Shown: positions 9,548 to 17,671 of the stretch, piece after piece
Position numbering within the stretch: position 1 is the first letter of the stretch
Layout of the letters: every line of letters begins with the position of its first letter
Assembly: GCA_038325765.1 (NCBI GenBank)
Contig: JBBQJI010000005.1
Location: 124,001-188,000, forward strand
Direction: 5' to 3'
Length of the DNA stretch: 64,000 nt
From: Xiheibacterium sp038325765
Lineage (GTDB): Bacteria > Myxococcota_A > Polyangia > Nannocystales > Nannocystaceae
Translations under genes and position numbers: made by a program
The notes under the pieces: model-generated
The model's database searches: none
What the model saw: the letters and a program-made list of their open reading frames with translations, nothing else
What the model was told of the DNA's origin: nothing

Positions 9548-9913
9548 ATGGTGATCGATCCGAGCGCGCCGCGAAGGGCCAGCGAGACGGTGCGCGAGTC
9601 CCTGCGTCACGCGCTGCTTGCGGCGACCGAGCCGCTGACTGCACTCGAGCTCTCGGGCCTCGTCGGCATCCCGCACCGTCAGGTCGACGAGCACCTCGAG
9701 CATCTGCGGCGCACGCAGTCGCAGCGCCGCGAGACCCTCGAGGTGATCGCGGCGCGGTGCCTCGCGTGTGGCTTCGAGTTCAGCGGCCGCGCGCGGCTGG
9801 GTCGTCCCAGCCGCTGCCCCGAGTGCCGCGCCGAGCGCATCGATCCCCCGCGGTTTCGCATGGTCGGTGACGCTGGCGACGGTGGCTCCCGCAACCCGAT
9901 TGCGTCGCGCTGA
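9548..9913 (+). CDS. HTH domain / zinc-ribbon transcriptional regulator (COG3357-like)
   Basis: A 121-residue protein with a helix-turn-helix region (about 20-60, LTALELSGLVGIPHRQVDEH) followed by a four-cysteine zinc ribbon: C71-X2-C74 (CLAC) and C90-X2-C93 (CPEC). This matches the COG3357 type of predicted regulators, an HTH fused to a Zn ribbon. It lies directly before the ZIP-like/permease fusion gene and divergent from the MFS gene, so it may control either. The ligand is unknown; control by metal or redox state of the ribbon is only inference. The start is the ATG immediately after the TACAAT box. Confidence 0.7.
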   Translation: MVIDPSAPRRASETVRESLRHALLAATEPLTALELSGLVGIPHRQVDEHLEHLRRTQSQRRETLEVIAARCLACGFEFSGRARLGRPSRCPECRAERIDPPRFRMVGDAGDGGSRNPIASR

Positions 9914-9928
9914 CCGTCGCGTTACGAC
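9900..9928 (+). promoter_or_regulatory. Candidate sigma70-like promoter of the permease fusion gene
   Basis: TTGCGT (9900-9905), a 17-base spacer, then TACGAC (9923-9928). The predicted start site is about 10 bases before the ATG at 9947. The -35 half overlaps the end of the upstream regulator gene. Confidence 0.35.
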
Positions 9929-9946
9929 CGTGCGGAACGCCCGCCG

Positions 9947-11776
9947 ATGAACCCCGCCCTCCTCATCACCCTGGCGTCCGTGGTCGTCGGTGGGGCCCTC
10001 GCCGTGCTCACCTCGCGAGGCCACGCGTTGCTGGGTGTGCTGCGCACGTTCGCGATCACGGCGGTGGCGACCCTCGCGGCGGCCCAGCTGCTGCCCGAGT
10101 CGGTGGAGAAGCTCGGGCCGTGGGCCCTCGCGTTGTTCGTCGCCGCGCTCGCCCTGCCGCCGCTGTTCACGATGGCCGCTCGGCGGCTCCGCGCCGAGCC
10201 AACCGCGATGACGACCCACGGCGTCGGCACCGAGCTCGGCTACCTCGGGTTCGTCGCCCATCAGTTCGTCGAGGGGCTCGCGCTGGCCGCCTATGCCGGC
10301 GGCGAACAACACGACCACGACCACGTCGAGCTCGTGCTCGCCGTCGCTGCCCACACGGTGCCGATGACGGCGCTGTTCATCGGCACCGTGCTCGTGCACC
10401 GCGGCGGGCGCGCTGCGTTTCGACGCGTGCTCGCGCTGCTCGCCGCGTCGCTCATGGGCTTCGTGACCGCGGGTTGGTTCACGAGCCGACTGGCGGACGC
10501 GGTGGCGCCGACGTTGGCGGCGCTGGTCGCAGGATTCCTGTGTCACGTCCTGCTCCACGGCGTGGAGGTGGGGGCCAGGCGCAGCACATCGGTTCGAGTC
10601 CTCGATCTGGTCGCGGTCGCCATCGGCATCGCGTTGCCGCTGTCATCGACCCACTCGCACACGGATTCCGCCTTGCCGATGCACGATGCGCTCGCCCACG
10701 CGTGGGTCGAGCTCGCCCTCGAGACCGCGCCGATGCTGCTGCTCGGGCTCGTGCTCGGCGCGCTGCTGCAGCTCTTCGGCTCGCGGATCCCCGGGCGATG
10801 GCTGCACTCGGGCTCACCGGCGCGCCAGGCCCTGCGGGGGATCGCGATCGGGGCACCGTTGCCACTGTGCGCCTGCGGTGTGCTGCCGATCGCCGAGAGC
10901 CTGCGCCGACGCGGCGCCGGTGCGGCGCTCGTGGTCGCGTTTCTGATCGCCACGCCCGAGCTCGGACCCGAGACGCTCACGCTCACGGTGCGATTCCTGG
11001 GCTGGCCGTATGCGCTGGTGCGGGTCGGTGCGGCGCTGCTGTTGGCTTGGGCCGCGGGCGTCGTGTTCGCGCGGCTCGTGGCGAGGTCGCGGCCGGGGGT
11101 GGTCGACACCGAGCAGGCCGCGCGCTCGATGGTGATGGGCACCGCCGCCGGCACGACGCCGTGGCGCCGCGCGCTCGGCTACTTCGACGAGCTGCTGCTG
11201 CACACCGCGCCATGGACGGTCGTCGGTCTGCTCGCCGCGGCGTTCATCGAGATCTCGTTCCCCGCTGATGGTCTGGCGCCGCTCGCCGAGACCGGCCTCG
11301 ACGTGTTGGTCGTCGCGCTCATCGCCCTGCCCACGTACGTCTGCGCCGCGTCGGCGACACCGATGGCGGCGGTGCTCATGCTCAAGGGCCTGTCGCCGGG
11401 TGCCGCGCTGGTGGGCCTGCTGCTCGGCCCCGCGACGAACGTCGCGACCATCGCGGTGCTCGGCCGTGCCTGGGGTCGGCGCACCACGTGGCTCGGCGTC
11501 GCGTTCATCGCCGGAGGCGCCTGCACGCTCGGGATGCTGGTCAACCTCGTGGGTGTTCCTGTGCACCTGCCGTCCGAGCTCGCGGGACTGCACAGCCACG
11601 GCATCGCCTCGTGGGGCGCCGCGGCGGTCTTGGCGGGCGTGCTCGTCGGACAGCTATGGCGCTGGGGCCTGGGGCCGTGGCTGCAGATCCTCGACGCGGG
11701 TGGGCATGATCACGGGCACGGGCACGGGCATGATCACGGGCACGGGCACGGGCACGGGCACGGGCATGATCACTGA
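9947..11776 (+). CDS. ZIP-like domain / COG0701 (ArsP-type) permease fusion with His-rich tail
   Basis: A 609-residue inner-membrane protein made of three parts. Residues about 1-210 resemble a ZIP metal transporter, with HQFVEG (from His 105) and AHTVPM (His 136) in the places of the ZIP helix-4 and helix-5 metal motifs, and an acidic/His loop (EQHDHDH) between them. Residues about 245-575 are a permease of the COG0701/DUF318 family, to which ArsP belongs, with its signatures PLCACGVLPIAESLRRRG (Cys 308, Cys 310) and YVCAASATPM. Residues 587-609 are almost pure His/Gly/Asp. The convergent neighbours are a His/Cys-rich protein and a SmtB-type sensor. Metal transport is well supported; direction and metal are not. 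Confidence 0.75.
   Translation: MNPALLITLASVVVGGALAVLTSRGHALLGVLRTFAITAVATLAAAQLLPESVEKLGPWALALFVAALALPPLFTMAARRLRAEPTAMTTHGVGTELGYLGFVAHQFVEGLALAAYAGGEQHDHDHVELVLAVAAHTVPMTALFIGTVLVHRGGRAAFRRVLALLAASLMGFVTAGWFTSRLADAVAPTLAALVAGFLCHVLLHGVEVGARRSTSVRVLDLVAVAIGIALPLSSTHSHTDSALPMHDALAHAWVELALETAPMLLLGLVLGALLQLFGSRIPGRWLHSGSPARQALRGIAIGAPLPLCACGVLPIAESLRRRGAGAALVVAFLIATPELGPETLTLTVRFLGWPYALVRVGAALLLAWAAGVVFARLVARSRPGVVDTEQAARSMVMGTAAGTTPWRRALGYFDELLLHTAPWTVVGLLAAAFIEISFPADGLAPLAETGLDVLVVALIALPTYVCAASATPMAAVLMLKGLSPGAALVGLLLGPATNVATIAVLGRAWGRRTTWLGVAFIAGGACTLGMLVNLVGVPVHLPSELAGLHSHGIASWGAAAVLAGVLVGQLWRWGLGPWLQILDAGGHDHGHGHGHDHGHGHGHGHGHDH
11702..11773 (+). repeat. Hexanucleotide-based repeat encoding the His-rich tail
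   Basis: Alternating GGGCAC and GGGCATGATCAC units encode the Gly-His/Asp-His tail of the permease fusion. Copy number could vary by slippage, changing tail length in steps of two residues. Confidence 0.75.
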
Positions 11777-11800
11777 GCGCGTCGCGATCGGCCGTTGCGT

Positions 11801-12145
11801 TCAGACGATCTTGACGCGGCCGTGATCGTCGCAGTGACCGTCGTGGGGATGGTGGAGGTGGCCTTCGACGAGGAAGTCGACGTGGTCGCCGTGCGGCACG
11901 GCCTCGTGACCGCAGCCGGGGCCGTGGGTGTGGTCGCCGCCGTGGCTGCCGCAATCGTGCGGCGCGCAGCCATCGGGATTGGTCGCATCGACCTCGAGGG
12001 TGTGCTCGTCGGCGTGATCACCATGGGGGTGGTGCAGGTGTCCGTCGTGCAGGTAGTCGATGTGCTCGCCGTGCTGCACGGCGGTGTGGCCGCAGTCGGG
12101 GCCGTGTTCGTGCTCGGGATGGTCGTGGCGTACGTGCTCGGTCAT
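11801..12145 (-). CDS. Small His/Cys-rich metal-binding protein with two tandem repeats
   Basis: A 114-residue soluble protein built from two copies of one unit: GPDCGHTAVQHGEHIDYL...GHLHHPHGDH near residues 16-45 and GPGCGHEAVPHGDHVDFL...GHLHHPHDGH near 75-104. About a quarter of residues are His and each unit has a CGH. The ATG at 12145 has a good GAAGGAG ribosome-binding site. It lies 52 bases downstream of the SmtB-type regulator on the same strand, so the two probably form an operon. A metal-storage or metal-handling role, most likely for zinc, is inferred from composition and neighbours. Similar single-unit proteins exist in many bacteria, often with unhelpful names. Confidence 0.75.
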   Translation of the reverse strand: MTEHVRHDHPEHEHGPDCGHTAVQHGEHIDYLHDGHLHHPHGDHADEHTLEVDATNPDGCAPHDCGSHGGDHTHGPGCGHEAVPHGDHVDFLVEGHLHHPHDGHCDDHGRVKIV

Positions 12146-12197
12146 GGTCGGCTCCTTCGCCTGGCGTCCAGGCGGATGGGGTTGCGAACGTCGGTGG

Positions 12198-12596
12198 TCA
12201 CTCGTCGTCGTCCTCGCGCGCGTGCGCGGCGTCGTGCTCCTCGGCGGCATGCTGGAGCGCGTTCTCGACGAGCTCCAGCACGTGCCTGTCGGCGAGGGCA
12301 TAGAAGATGTGTCGGCCGTCGCGGCGGCGGGTGACCAAGCCCTCGGCACGGAGCAAACGCAGCCGGTGGGAGACGGTCGACACCCGCTCGCCGGTGCTCT
12401 GCGCGAGCTCGCTGACGCAAGCCTCTCCGACCACGAGGAGATCGAGGGTGCGCAATCGAGCCTCGTCGCCGAGGGCGCGGAACAAACGCACCGCACGTTC
12501 CACCGCCTCGGGGCGCCGCACGGGTGCCGCACGGCGGCCATGTTCGTGGGGCTCGCAAGCGTCAGCAGGGTCGCTCGGGGGGATCTGAACGCTCAT
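12198..12596 (-). CDS. ArsR/SmtB-family metal-sensing repressor
   Basis: A 132-residue winged-helix regulator. The recognition helix is STVSHRLRLLRAEGL. The C-terminal helix carries the SmtB/CzrA/NmtR alpha-5 site exactly, D-X-H-X10-H-X2-E, as Asp 103, His 105, His 116 and Glu 119. It also has a Cys (60) in CVSEL at the alpha-3 position of SmtB. Proteins with this site sense zinc, cobalt or nickel and leave their operator when loaded. The downstream gene encodes a His/Cys-rich metal binder and the convergent gene a His-tailed permease, supporting metal homeostasis. A 24-bp inverted repeat lies directly before its start. Confidence 0.85.
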   Translation of the reverse strand: MSVQIPPSDPADACEPHEHGRRAAPVRRPEAVERAVRLFRALGDEARLRTLDLLVVGEACVSELAQSTGERVSTVSHRLRLLRAEGLVTRRRDGRHIFYALADRHVLELVENALQHAAEEHDAAHAREDDDE

Positions 12597-12620
12597 TCCG
12601 ATACCTGTTCAACTGTCGGA
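12597..12620 (-). promoter_or_regulatory. Candidate operator of the SmtB-type repressor
   Basis: A 24-bp imperfect inverted repeat directly precedes the ATG at 12596. Its outer arms TCCGA/TCGGA are perfect and 8 of 12 base pairs match overall. The minus strand contains TGAACA, the half-site core of SmtB-type operators. Its position would let the repressor block its own operon. Confidence 0.5.
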
Positions 12621-12668
12621 TCAGATGTGTACCGCAGCCCGATCCCAGGTGCAACCGTCGCGCCGCGC

Positions 12669-12704
12669 GCCTGCCAGTTCGCCTGCCAGTTCGCCTGCCA
12701 GTTC
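12669..12704 (+). repeat. Three perfect 12-bp tandem repeats
   Basis: The unit GCCTGCCAGTTC occurs three times without interruption in the 360-base gap between the metal sensor (start 12596) and the sugar transferase (start 12957). I see nothing else firm in that gap except the operator at its left end. One short frame from ATG 12838 to 12960 could encode 40 residues but has no supporting evidence. Confidence 0.85.
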
Positions 12705-12956
12705 GATCCCGGGCCGGCCCGCCTCGGGCACCCCGACCTCTGTGCCAAACCGAATCGTCCCGAATTGGCAGGACCTGTCGCGACACGATCGCGGCCAAGC
12801 GTCAGCCGCGGCACCGCGGCGCGGACAGACGCCGCGCATGAAGCAAGTGCGCTTGATGGCCGACGCCCTCGCGGTGTATCCACCGATGGTGCCGGTTTCC
12901 GCAGTGCGCAGCAGGCTCACCGTCAGCTCGGTGCGACGCTCGACCGGGGGCGCAGC

Positions 12957-14396
12957 GTGACACGTCATCAGGCCGTCCTCTTTCGCCAGGTGCTGCTCGC
13001 GTTCGACGTCGCGGTGAGTGCGGGCGCGTTCATGGCAACGCTGCTGCTCCGCCACTGGCTCGGTGTCGCCGGCGTGCCCGCCGTCGGCGATCTGATCGAG
13101 GTGCCGCGGCTCGATGTCGAGGACTACTACCAGCTGGTGTGGCTGCTGGTGCCGATCTGGGCGCTCTCGCTGTACTGGACCCGCACCAACGACTTCCGCG
13201 TGTCGTACTGGCGGATGTTCGTCCGCTACGGACGGGCGGTGGCCGCGGGCGCCGCTGCGTTCGTCGTGGTCGCGTTCTTGTATCGCGTGGGCTTCGTGGC
13301 GCGCAGCTTCGTCGCCTTGCTGCCCATCGTGCAGCTCGTCGCGCTCATCTGCGGTCGCGTGCTGCTGCTCGAGCTCTTCGCCGCCATCCGTCGCACCGAC
13401 GTCGACGCCCATCGGGTCTTGGTGGTCGGTTGTGGCGAGCACGCGCTCGCGTTCGTCGCGGCGTTGCGCCGCACCTCGCCGTGGAACAACCGGCTCATCG
13501 GTCATGTGTGTGTGGCCGGCGATCGCATCGACCCCGCCGCAGAGCCGTTGCTCGGTACGCTCGAGCAGCTGCCCGAGCTCCTCGATCGCGAGCCCATCGA
13601 CGAGGTCGTGTTCGCGATCCCGGGCGCCGATCCCGAGCGCTTCAAGTCGGCACTCGACGCCTGCGATCTGCGCGGGGTCGACGTGCTGTTGACGATGTCG
13701 TCGATGCTCCCGTCCAGCGGCGCCAAGGTCGAGCTCGCCAGCGTGACCGGCTTCGACATGCCGATGCTGGGAATGAGCCGGGTGCCGACCTCGCAGGGCC
13801 GCCTGCTGGTCAAGCGCATGCTCGACATCACCGGCTCCGCTGTCGGCGTCACGCTGGCCTCGCCGGTGCTGCTGGTCGCCGCGCTGGGGATCAAGCTGAC
13901 GTCGCCGGGACCGGTGTTCTTCCGCCAGGTCCGCTCCGGTCGCCACGGCCGCCGCTTCACGATGATCAAGTTCCGCTCGATGGTGGTCGACGCCGAGGCC
14001 CAGCGGGCCAAGTTGGCCCACCTCAACGAGATGGACGGTCCGGTGTTCAAGATCAAGGCCGACCCCCGCATCACGCGGGTCGGTCGCTTCATCCGCTCCA
14101 CCAGCATCGACGAGCTGCCGCAGCTGTTCAACGTGCTGCTCGGCGACATGAGCCTCGTCGGCCCCCGTCCACCGCTGCCATCGGAGGTCATCCAATACGA
14201 GCCGTGGCAGCGTCGCCGATTGTCGGTCAAGCCGGGGCTCACGGGCCTGTGGCAGGTGTCGGGCCGCAACCATGTCGACTTCGATCAGTGGATGGCGCTC
14301 GATCTCCAGTACATCGACACGTGGTCGCTGTGGCTCGACATCAAGATCATCTTGCGCACGGTGCCCGCGGTGCTGCGCGGCAGCGGTGCGAGCTGA
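12957..14396 (+). CDS. Exopolysaccharide polyprenyl-phosphate sugar-phosphate transferase (WcaJ/WbaP type)
   Basis: A 479-residue inner-membrane enzyme that loads the first sugar phosphate onto undecaprenyl phosphate. Residues about 10-140 hold four or five membrane helices. A Rossmann-like region follows (VLVVGCGEHALAFVAAL). The C-terminal 200 residues are a bacterial sugar transferase domain, with KRMLDITGSAVGVTLASP, TSPGPVFFRQVR, FTMIKFRSMV, STSIDELPQLFNVL and the SLVGPRPPLP/KPGLTGLWQVSGR motifs. The GTG at 12957 follows a GGGGG run and precedes the first helix. No glycosyltransferase or flippase genes are adjacent, so it is an isolated initiating enzyme here. Confidence 0.9.
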   Translation: MTRHQAVLFRQVLLAFDVAVSAGAFMATLLLRHWLGVAGVPAVGDLIEVPRLDVEDYYQLVWLLVPIWALSLYWTRTNDFRVSYWRMFVRYGRAVAAGAAAFVVVAFLYRVGFVARSFVALLPIVQLVALICGRVLLLELFAAIRRTDVDAHRVLVVGCGEHALAFVAALRRTSPWNNRLIGHVCVAGDRIDPAAEPLLGTLEQLPELLDREPIDEVVFAIPGADPERFKSALDACDLRGVDVLLTMSSMLPSSGAKVELASVTGFDMPMLGMSRVPTSQGRLLVKRMLDITGSAVGVTLASPVLLVAALGIKLTSPGPVFFRQVRSGRHGRRFTMIKFRSMVVDAEAQRAKLAHLNEMDGPVFKIKADPRITRVGRFIRSTSIDELPQLFNVLLGDMSLVGPRPPLPSEVIQYEPWQRRRLSVKPGLTGLWQVSGRNHVDFDQWMALDLQYIDTWSLWLDIKIILRTVPAVLRGSGAS

Positions 14397-14427
14397 CGCG
14401 CGCTCGGGCGCTTGGACAGAGGGAACT

Positions 14428-14988
14428 TCAGCAACCGTCGCAGTGCTCGCGGGCCGCGGTGCACTGCGCCTGCGCGCGACCGCAGGCGAGGGCGTAGCGT
14501 GGGTCACCGAAGTGCCGCGCCGCGAGGGTGCAGATGCGATCGCCGAGCGCACACGTGCTCTGGGCGAGATCGCAGATCCGCTCACAGCGGTGCTCCGCCT
14601 CGGAACTCCGCGTGAGCCGATCGCGCTCGAACGGCGCCTGGGACGCCCGCTTCTGCACCGGGGACGGCTGGGTGGAGTCTGGGATCGAAGGGGCCTCCTC
14701 GGTCGCCTCGGCCCCGGCCGTGTCGTCGGTCGGGCCGGCCACGGGCGGTGCGACGGTGGTCGGGGCAGCATCGACGGCGGCCTTGTCCTTCTCGGCATCG
14801 CCTCCGTCCCGGTACGCGACGACGATGCCCTCGGACTCGAGCTGGGCACCGCGCTCCGCCAACGCCTGCTCGATCGCGTCGATGTCGTCGGCGAGCGCGA
14901 CGTTGCTCGCCGCCGGCCGCGGTCTGCAGCCGAGCGCAGCCAGCAGCACGATAGCGGCACCGATGATCCTAGCGGGATGAGCACGCAT
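14428..14988 (-). CDS. Cys-rich lipoprotein, paralogue of its upstream neighbour
   Basis: A 186-residue lipoprotein with a clear signal and lipobox (LLAALGC, Cys 21), a Pro/Ala/Thr linker, and a C-terminal domain with eight cysteines spaced as in its upstream neighbour (CERIC, CALGDRIC, YALACGRAQAQC, HCDGC). The ATG at 14988 lies inside the end of the upstream gene (20-base overlap), so translation is probably coupled. The spacing suggests a compact disulfide-bonded periplasmic fold. No known family is recognised. It is convergent with the sugar transferase, separated by 31 bases. Confidence 0.75.
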   Translation of the reverse strand: MRAHPARIIGAAIVLLAALGCRPRPAASNVALADDIDAIEQALAERGAQLESEGIVVAYRDGGDAEKDKAAVDAAPTTVAPPVAGPTDDTAGAEATEEAPSIPDSTQPSPVQKRASQAPFERDRLTRSSEAEHRCERICDLAQSTCALGDRICTLAARHFGDPRYALACGRAQAQCTAAREHCDGC

Positions 14989-15385
14989 CGCAGACCTCGG
15001 TGGATCGATCGCAGTGGACGCGGGCACCCTCGCAGGCGGTGACGTAGCGCGACTCGCCCGAGTGGTCGTCGGCGAGGGCGCAGATCGAGTCCGCCAACCC
15101 GCAGATCGCCGCTGATATCTCGCAGATCCGTGTGCACCCCGTCGCGGCACCGTCGCCCTCGGCGACCGGTTGCCCGTCGCGCGTGGCGACGTCGAGCTCC
15201 TGGCGCAACCGGCCGAGCTCACCCTCGAGGGTCTCGAGGGACTGGGGCGACCCGGGCTCGGCAGCACCTGCGGGCGCCACCCCGGACTCCGGGGCCGCGG
15301 TCGGGGTCGCGCCCTCCTTACGGCACGCCCCGGCGAGGACGAGCACCGCGGGCCACCATCTCGAACGTCGCGCGCTGCGGGGCAT
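14969..15385 (-). CDS. Cys-rich lipoprotein, first of an overlapping pair
   Basis: A 138-residue lipoprotein (signal ending VLVLAGAC, Cys 21) with a short coiled-coil-like stretch (LETLEGELGRLRQEL) and the same eight-cysteine domain as the downstream gene (CTRICEISAAIC, DSICALADDHSG, RYVTACEGARVHC, VCDAC). The two genes overlap by 20 bases in different frames and are clearly a tandem duplication. The ATG at 15385 is chosen because it opens the signal peptide; the frame extends upstream without one. It is divergent from the von Willebrand A gene. Function unknown. Confidence 0.75.
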   Translation of the reverse strand: MPRSARRSRWWPAVLVLAGACRKEGATPTAAPESGVAPAGAAEPGSPQSLETLEGELGRLRQELDVATRDGQPVAEGDGAATGCTRICEISAAICGLADSICALADDHSGESRYVTACEGARVHCDRSTEVCDACSSR

Positions 15386-15546
15386 GGGTCGGTAGCATCC
15401 AACGCCGCAGGGCCGAGGGCAATTCCTCGACCAACGGCGGCGGTCGGTCCGAGAACGCCCGCGTGGGGCTGCGGCTGACAGGGACCTCCTGCATTTGCGA
15501 TGATCGGGTGAAAGCGATGCGGGGGACCGCGACGTTCGGGAGCCAC

Positions 15547-17643
15547 ATGACGACACTGCCGCAAGCCTGGATCCGTGCGAGCTTGGCCATCTCCTTGGGT
15601 TGCTCGATCGCCTGCGGGTCCGCGGGTGCGGCCGGGCCAGGCGGCAACCCGGGCGCGCTGGCGCTCTCGGGCGGGGCTGATGACGCGCCCCACGTCTTCA
15701 CCGCGCGCCAGCACCCGCCGCGGGTGCGGCCCGCCCCGGCCGCGCCGAACCTGGCCGCGATGCCGCGGCTCGTCGAGCGCTCGTCCGCGTGTTTCTCCAC
15801 CGACTTCGATGAAGCGCCCGCGCCGGTGGTGAAGCCGGCCAAGACCGGCAGCCGCAAGAGCAAGGATCGCGGCCCCAAGGGCGGCAGCGCCACCAAGAAG
15901 AGCGGTCACGTCACGTACGACCCGACGCCCGGTGCAGCGACGCCGTCCGCCACCACCAAGCCCCGCCCCAAGGCGGCGCGCCAGCCCGCCGCCGAGCCAT
16001 CGTCGTCCGCAGGTTTCTCGGCCGCAGACGGTGATAAAGCGGCCCAGGAGATCGCGTCCGGGTCGCCCATGCCATCGAGCGCACCGCCGGCTGAGCCGGC
16101 GCGATCGCTCGACGACTCGTCGGATCGCGAGACCCGTCGGGATCGTCGCCGCGCCGAGAACTCCGAGTCGCGCCCGCTCGCGCCGAACGTTGACTCTGCG
16201 CCCATCGCGGCCGCCGAGCCCAGCCCCGACGACCAGTTCCACGATTGGGGACGCGCCACGTACCTCTCCAACGACGACACGATGAGCCTGTCGTCGGCGC
16301 AGCGGGTGATCTACGCCATCGATCGGTTCTTGCCGCTGCCGATCGAGCACATCCGTCCGCACGAGCTGCTCAACTACTTCTCGTTCACGACCGCGCCGGT
16401 CCCCGAGACCGACGACTTCTCGGTGACCGCCGAGCTCGCGGCGGATCCCGACAAAGCCGGCGTCTACAATCTGGGCCTGGCGATCGCCGGACGACCGGTC
16501 GACCGAGAGTCGCGGCGCAACGCGGCGGTGACCTTCGTCGTCGATCGCTCGGGCTCGATGATGGACGAGGGCCGGATGGACTACCTCAAGCAGGGCCTGC
16601 AGCGCATGCTCGAGGAGCTCAAGACCGGCGACATGGTCCACCTGGTGCTGTTCGACGACCAGGTGTGCACGCCCATCGAGAACTTCGTGGTCGGTCGCGA
16701 CCCCAGGCGCATGCTCGAATCGGCGATCGAGAAGATCCAGCCGCGCGGCGCGACCGACATCCACCTCGGGCTGCAGACCGGCTATGGCCTCGCCGATCGC
16801 AGCTTCCAGCCGGGGGCGACCAACCGCGTGGTCCTGGTCACGGACGCGCTGACCAACACCGGGGTCACCGACCAGGAATCCATCGCGCTCATCGGCAAGC
16901 ACTACGACAGCCGGCGGATCCGCCTGTCGGGCATCGGCGTGGGCAGCGATTTCAACGACGCGCTGCTCGATCGACTCACCGAGCGTGGCCACGGCGCCTA
17001 CGTGTTCCTCGGCTCGCCCGCCGAGGTCGACGCGGTGTTCGGCCCGCGCTTCGTGTCGCTCATCGAGACGGTCGCCGACGACGTCCATTTCCAGCTGCAC
17101 CTGCCGCCGTCACTGCGCATGAACGTGTTCTACGGCGAGGAATCGTCGAGCGTGAAAGAGGACGTGCAGGCGATCCACTACTTCGCCAACACCTCGCAGC
17201 TCTTCCTCGCCGACCTCATGGCCAGAGGCGGGAGCCTGCGTCCGCAGGACTCGATCATGCTCACCGTGGAGTACGAGGATCCCGAGACCGGCGACGCGAT
17301 GGTCGAGGAGTTCGCCTTCGGACTCGAGGAGATTTCCGGCGGCGGACGCAACCTCGCGAAGGGGCGCATGCTGATCGCGTTCGTCGATGGGCTCGCGCGT
17401 ATGGCGAGCCGCCCGCTGCCGGGCGCGTGGTCGGCGGCCCGGGAGAGTTGGGACGACGCGGACGGGTTCGGGGAATGCGAGCGCGGTCGGGGGGAGCTTG
17501 CGCGCATGTCGAGGGAGATTGCGGGCGACCCGGAGGTCACGCGGGTGACTGGGCTGTGGGACCGGTACTGCTCGCGGTTTGCTCGGCCGAGCGGCGCGGT
17601 GCGGCGGGCGTCGCCACAAAGCGGCTGGCCCTCGGCTCGGTGA
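15547..17643 (+). CDS. von Willebrand factor A-domain lipoprotein or exported protein (YfbK-like)
   Basis: A 698-residue envelope protein. The ATG at 15547 follows GGGAG and opens a hydrophobic signal with a Cys (SLGCSIAC) near residues 19-23. Residues about 70-220 are a low-complexity Lys/Pro/Ser/Ala linker. A YfbK-type N-terminal region follows (HIRPHELLNYFSF), then a VWA domain with a complete MIDAS: DRSGSM (Asp 333, Ser 335, Ser 337), the Thr in RGATDIHLGL and Asp in LVTDALTNTG. The C-terminal part (GDPEVTRVTGLWDRY) matches the usual end of this family. Such proteins bind ligands through a divalent metal; the partner here is unknown. Confidence 0.85.
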   Translation: MTTLPQAWIRASLAISLGCSIACGSAGAAGPGGNPGALALSGGADDAPHVFTARQHPPRVRPAPAAPNLAAMPRLVERSSACFSTDFDEAPAPVVKPAKTGSRKSKDRGPKGGSATKKSGHVTYDPTPGAATPSATTKPRPKAARQPAAEPSSSAGFSAADGDKAAQEIASGSPMPSSAPPAEPARSLDDSSDRETRRDRRRAENSESRPLAPNVDSAPIAAAEPSPDDQFHDWGRATYLSNDDTMSLSSAQRVIYAIDRFLPLPIEHIRPHELLNYFSFTTAPVPETDDFSVTAELAADPDKAGVYNLGLAIAGRPVDRESRRNAAVTFVVDRSGSMMDEGRMDYLKQGLQRMLEELKTGDMVHLVLFDDQVCTPIENFVVGRDPRRMLESAIEKIQPRGATDIHLGLQTGYGLADRSFQPGATNRVVLVTDALTNTGVTDQESIALIGKHYDSRRIRLSGIGVGSDFNDALLDRLTERGHGAYVFLGSPAEVDAVFGPRFVSLIETVADDVHFQLHLPPSLRMNVFYGEESSSVKEDVQAIHYFANTSQLFLADLMARGGSLRPQDSIMLTVEYEDPETGDAMVEEFAFGLEEISGGGRNLAKGRMLIAFVDGLARMASRPLPGAWSAARESWDDADGFGECERGRGELARMSREIAGDPEVTRVTGLWDRYCSRFARPSGAVRRASPQSGWPSAR

Positions 17644-17671
17644 CCATGCTCGGCAACCGGTGCGGGGGGCC

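Noticed and set aside
11702..11773. Possible CRISPR-like array
   Set aside because: Units are 6-12 bp without spacers and encode the His tail in frame; no cas genes are present.
14428..17100. An 890-codon extension of the Cys-rich lipoprotein frame
   Set aside because: The extension is antisense to the VWA gene; the lipoprotein signal at 14988 gives a clear start.
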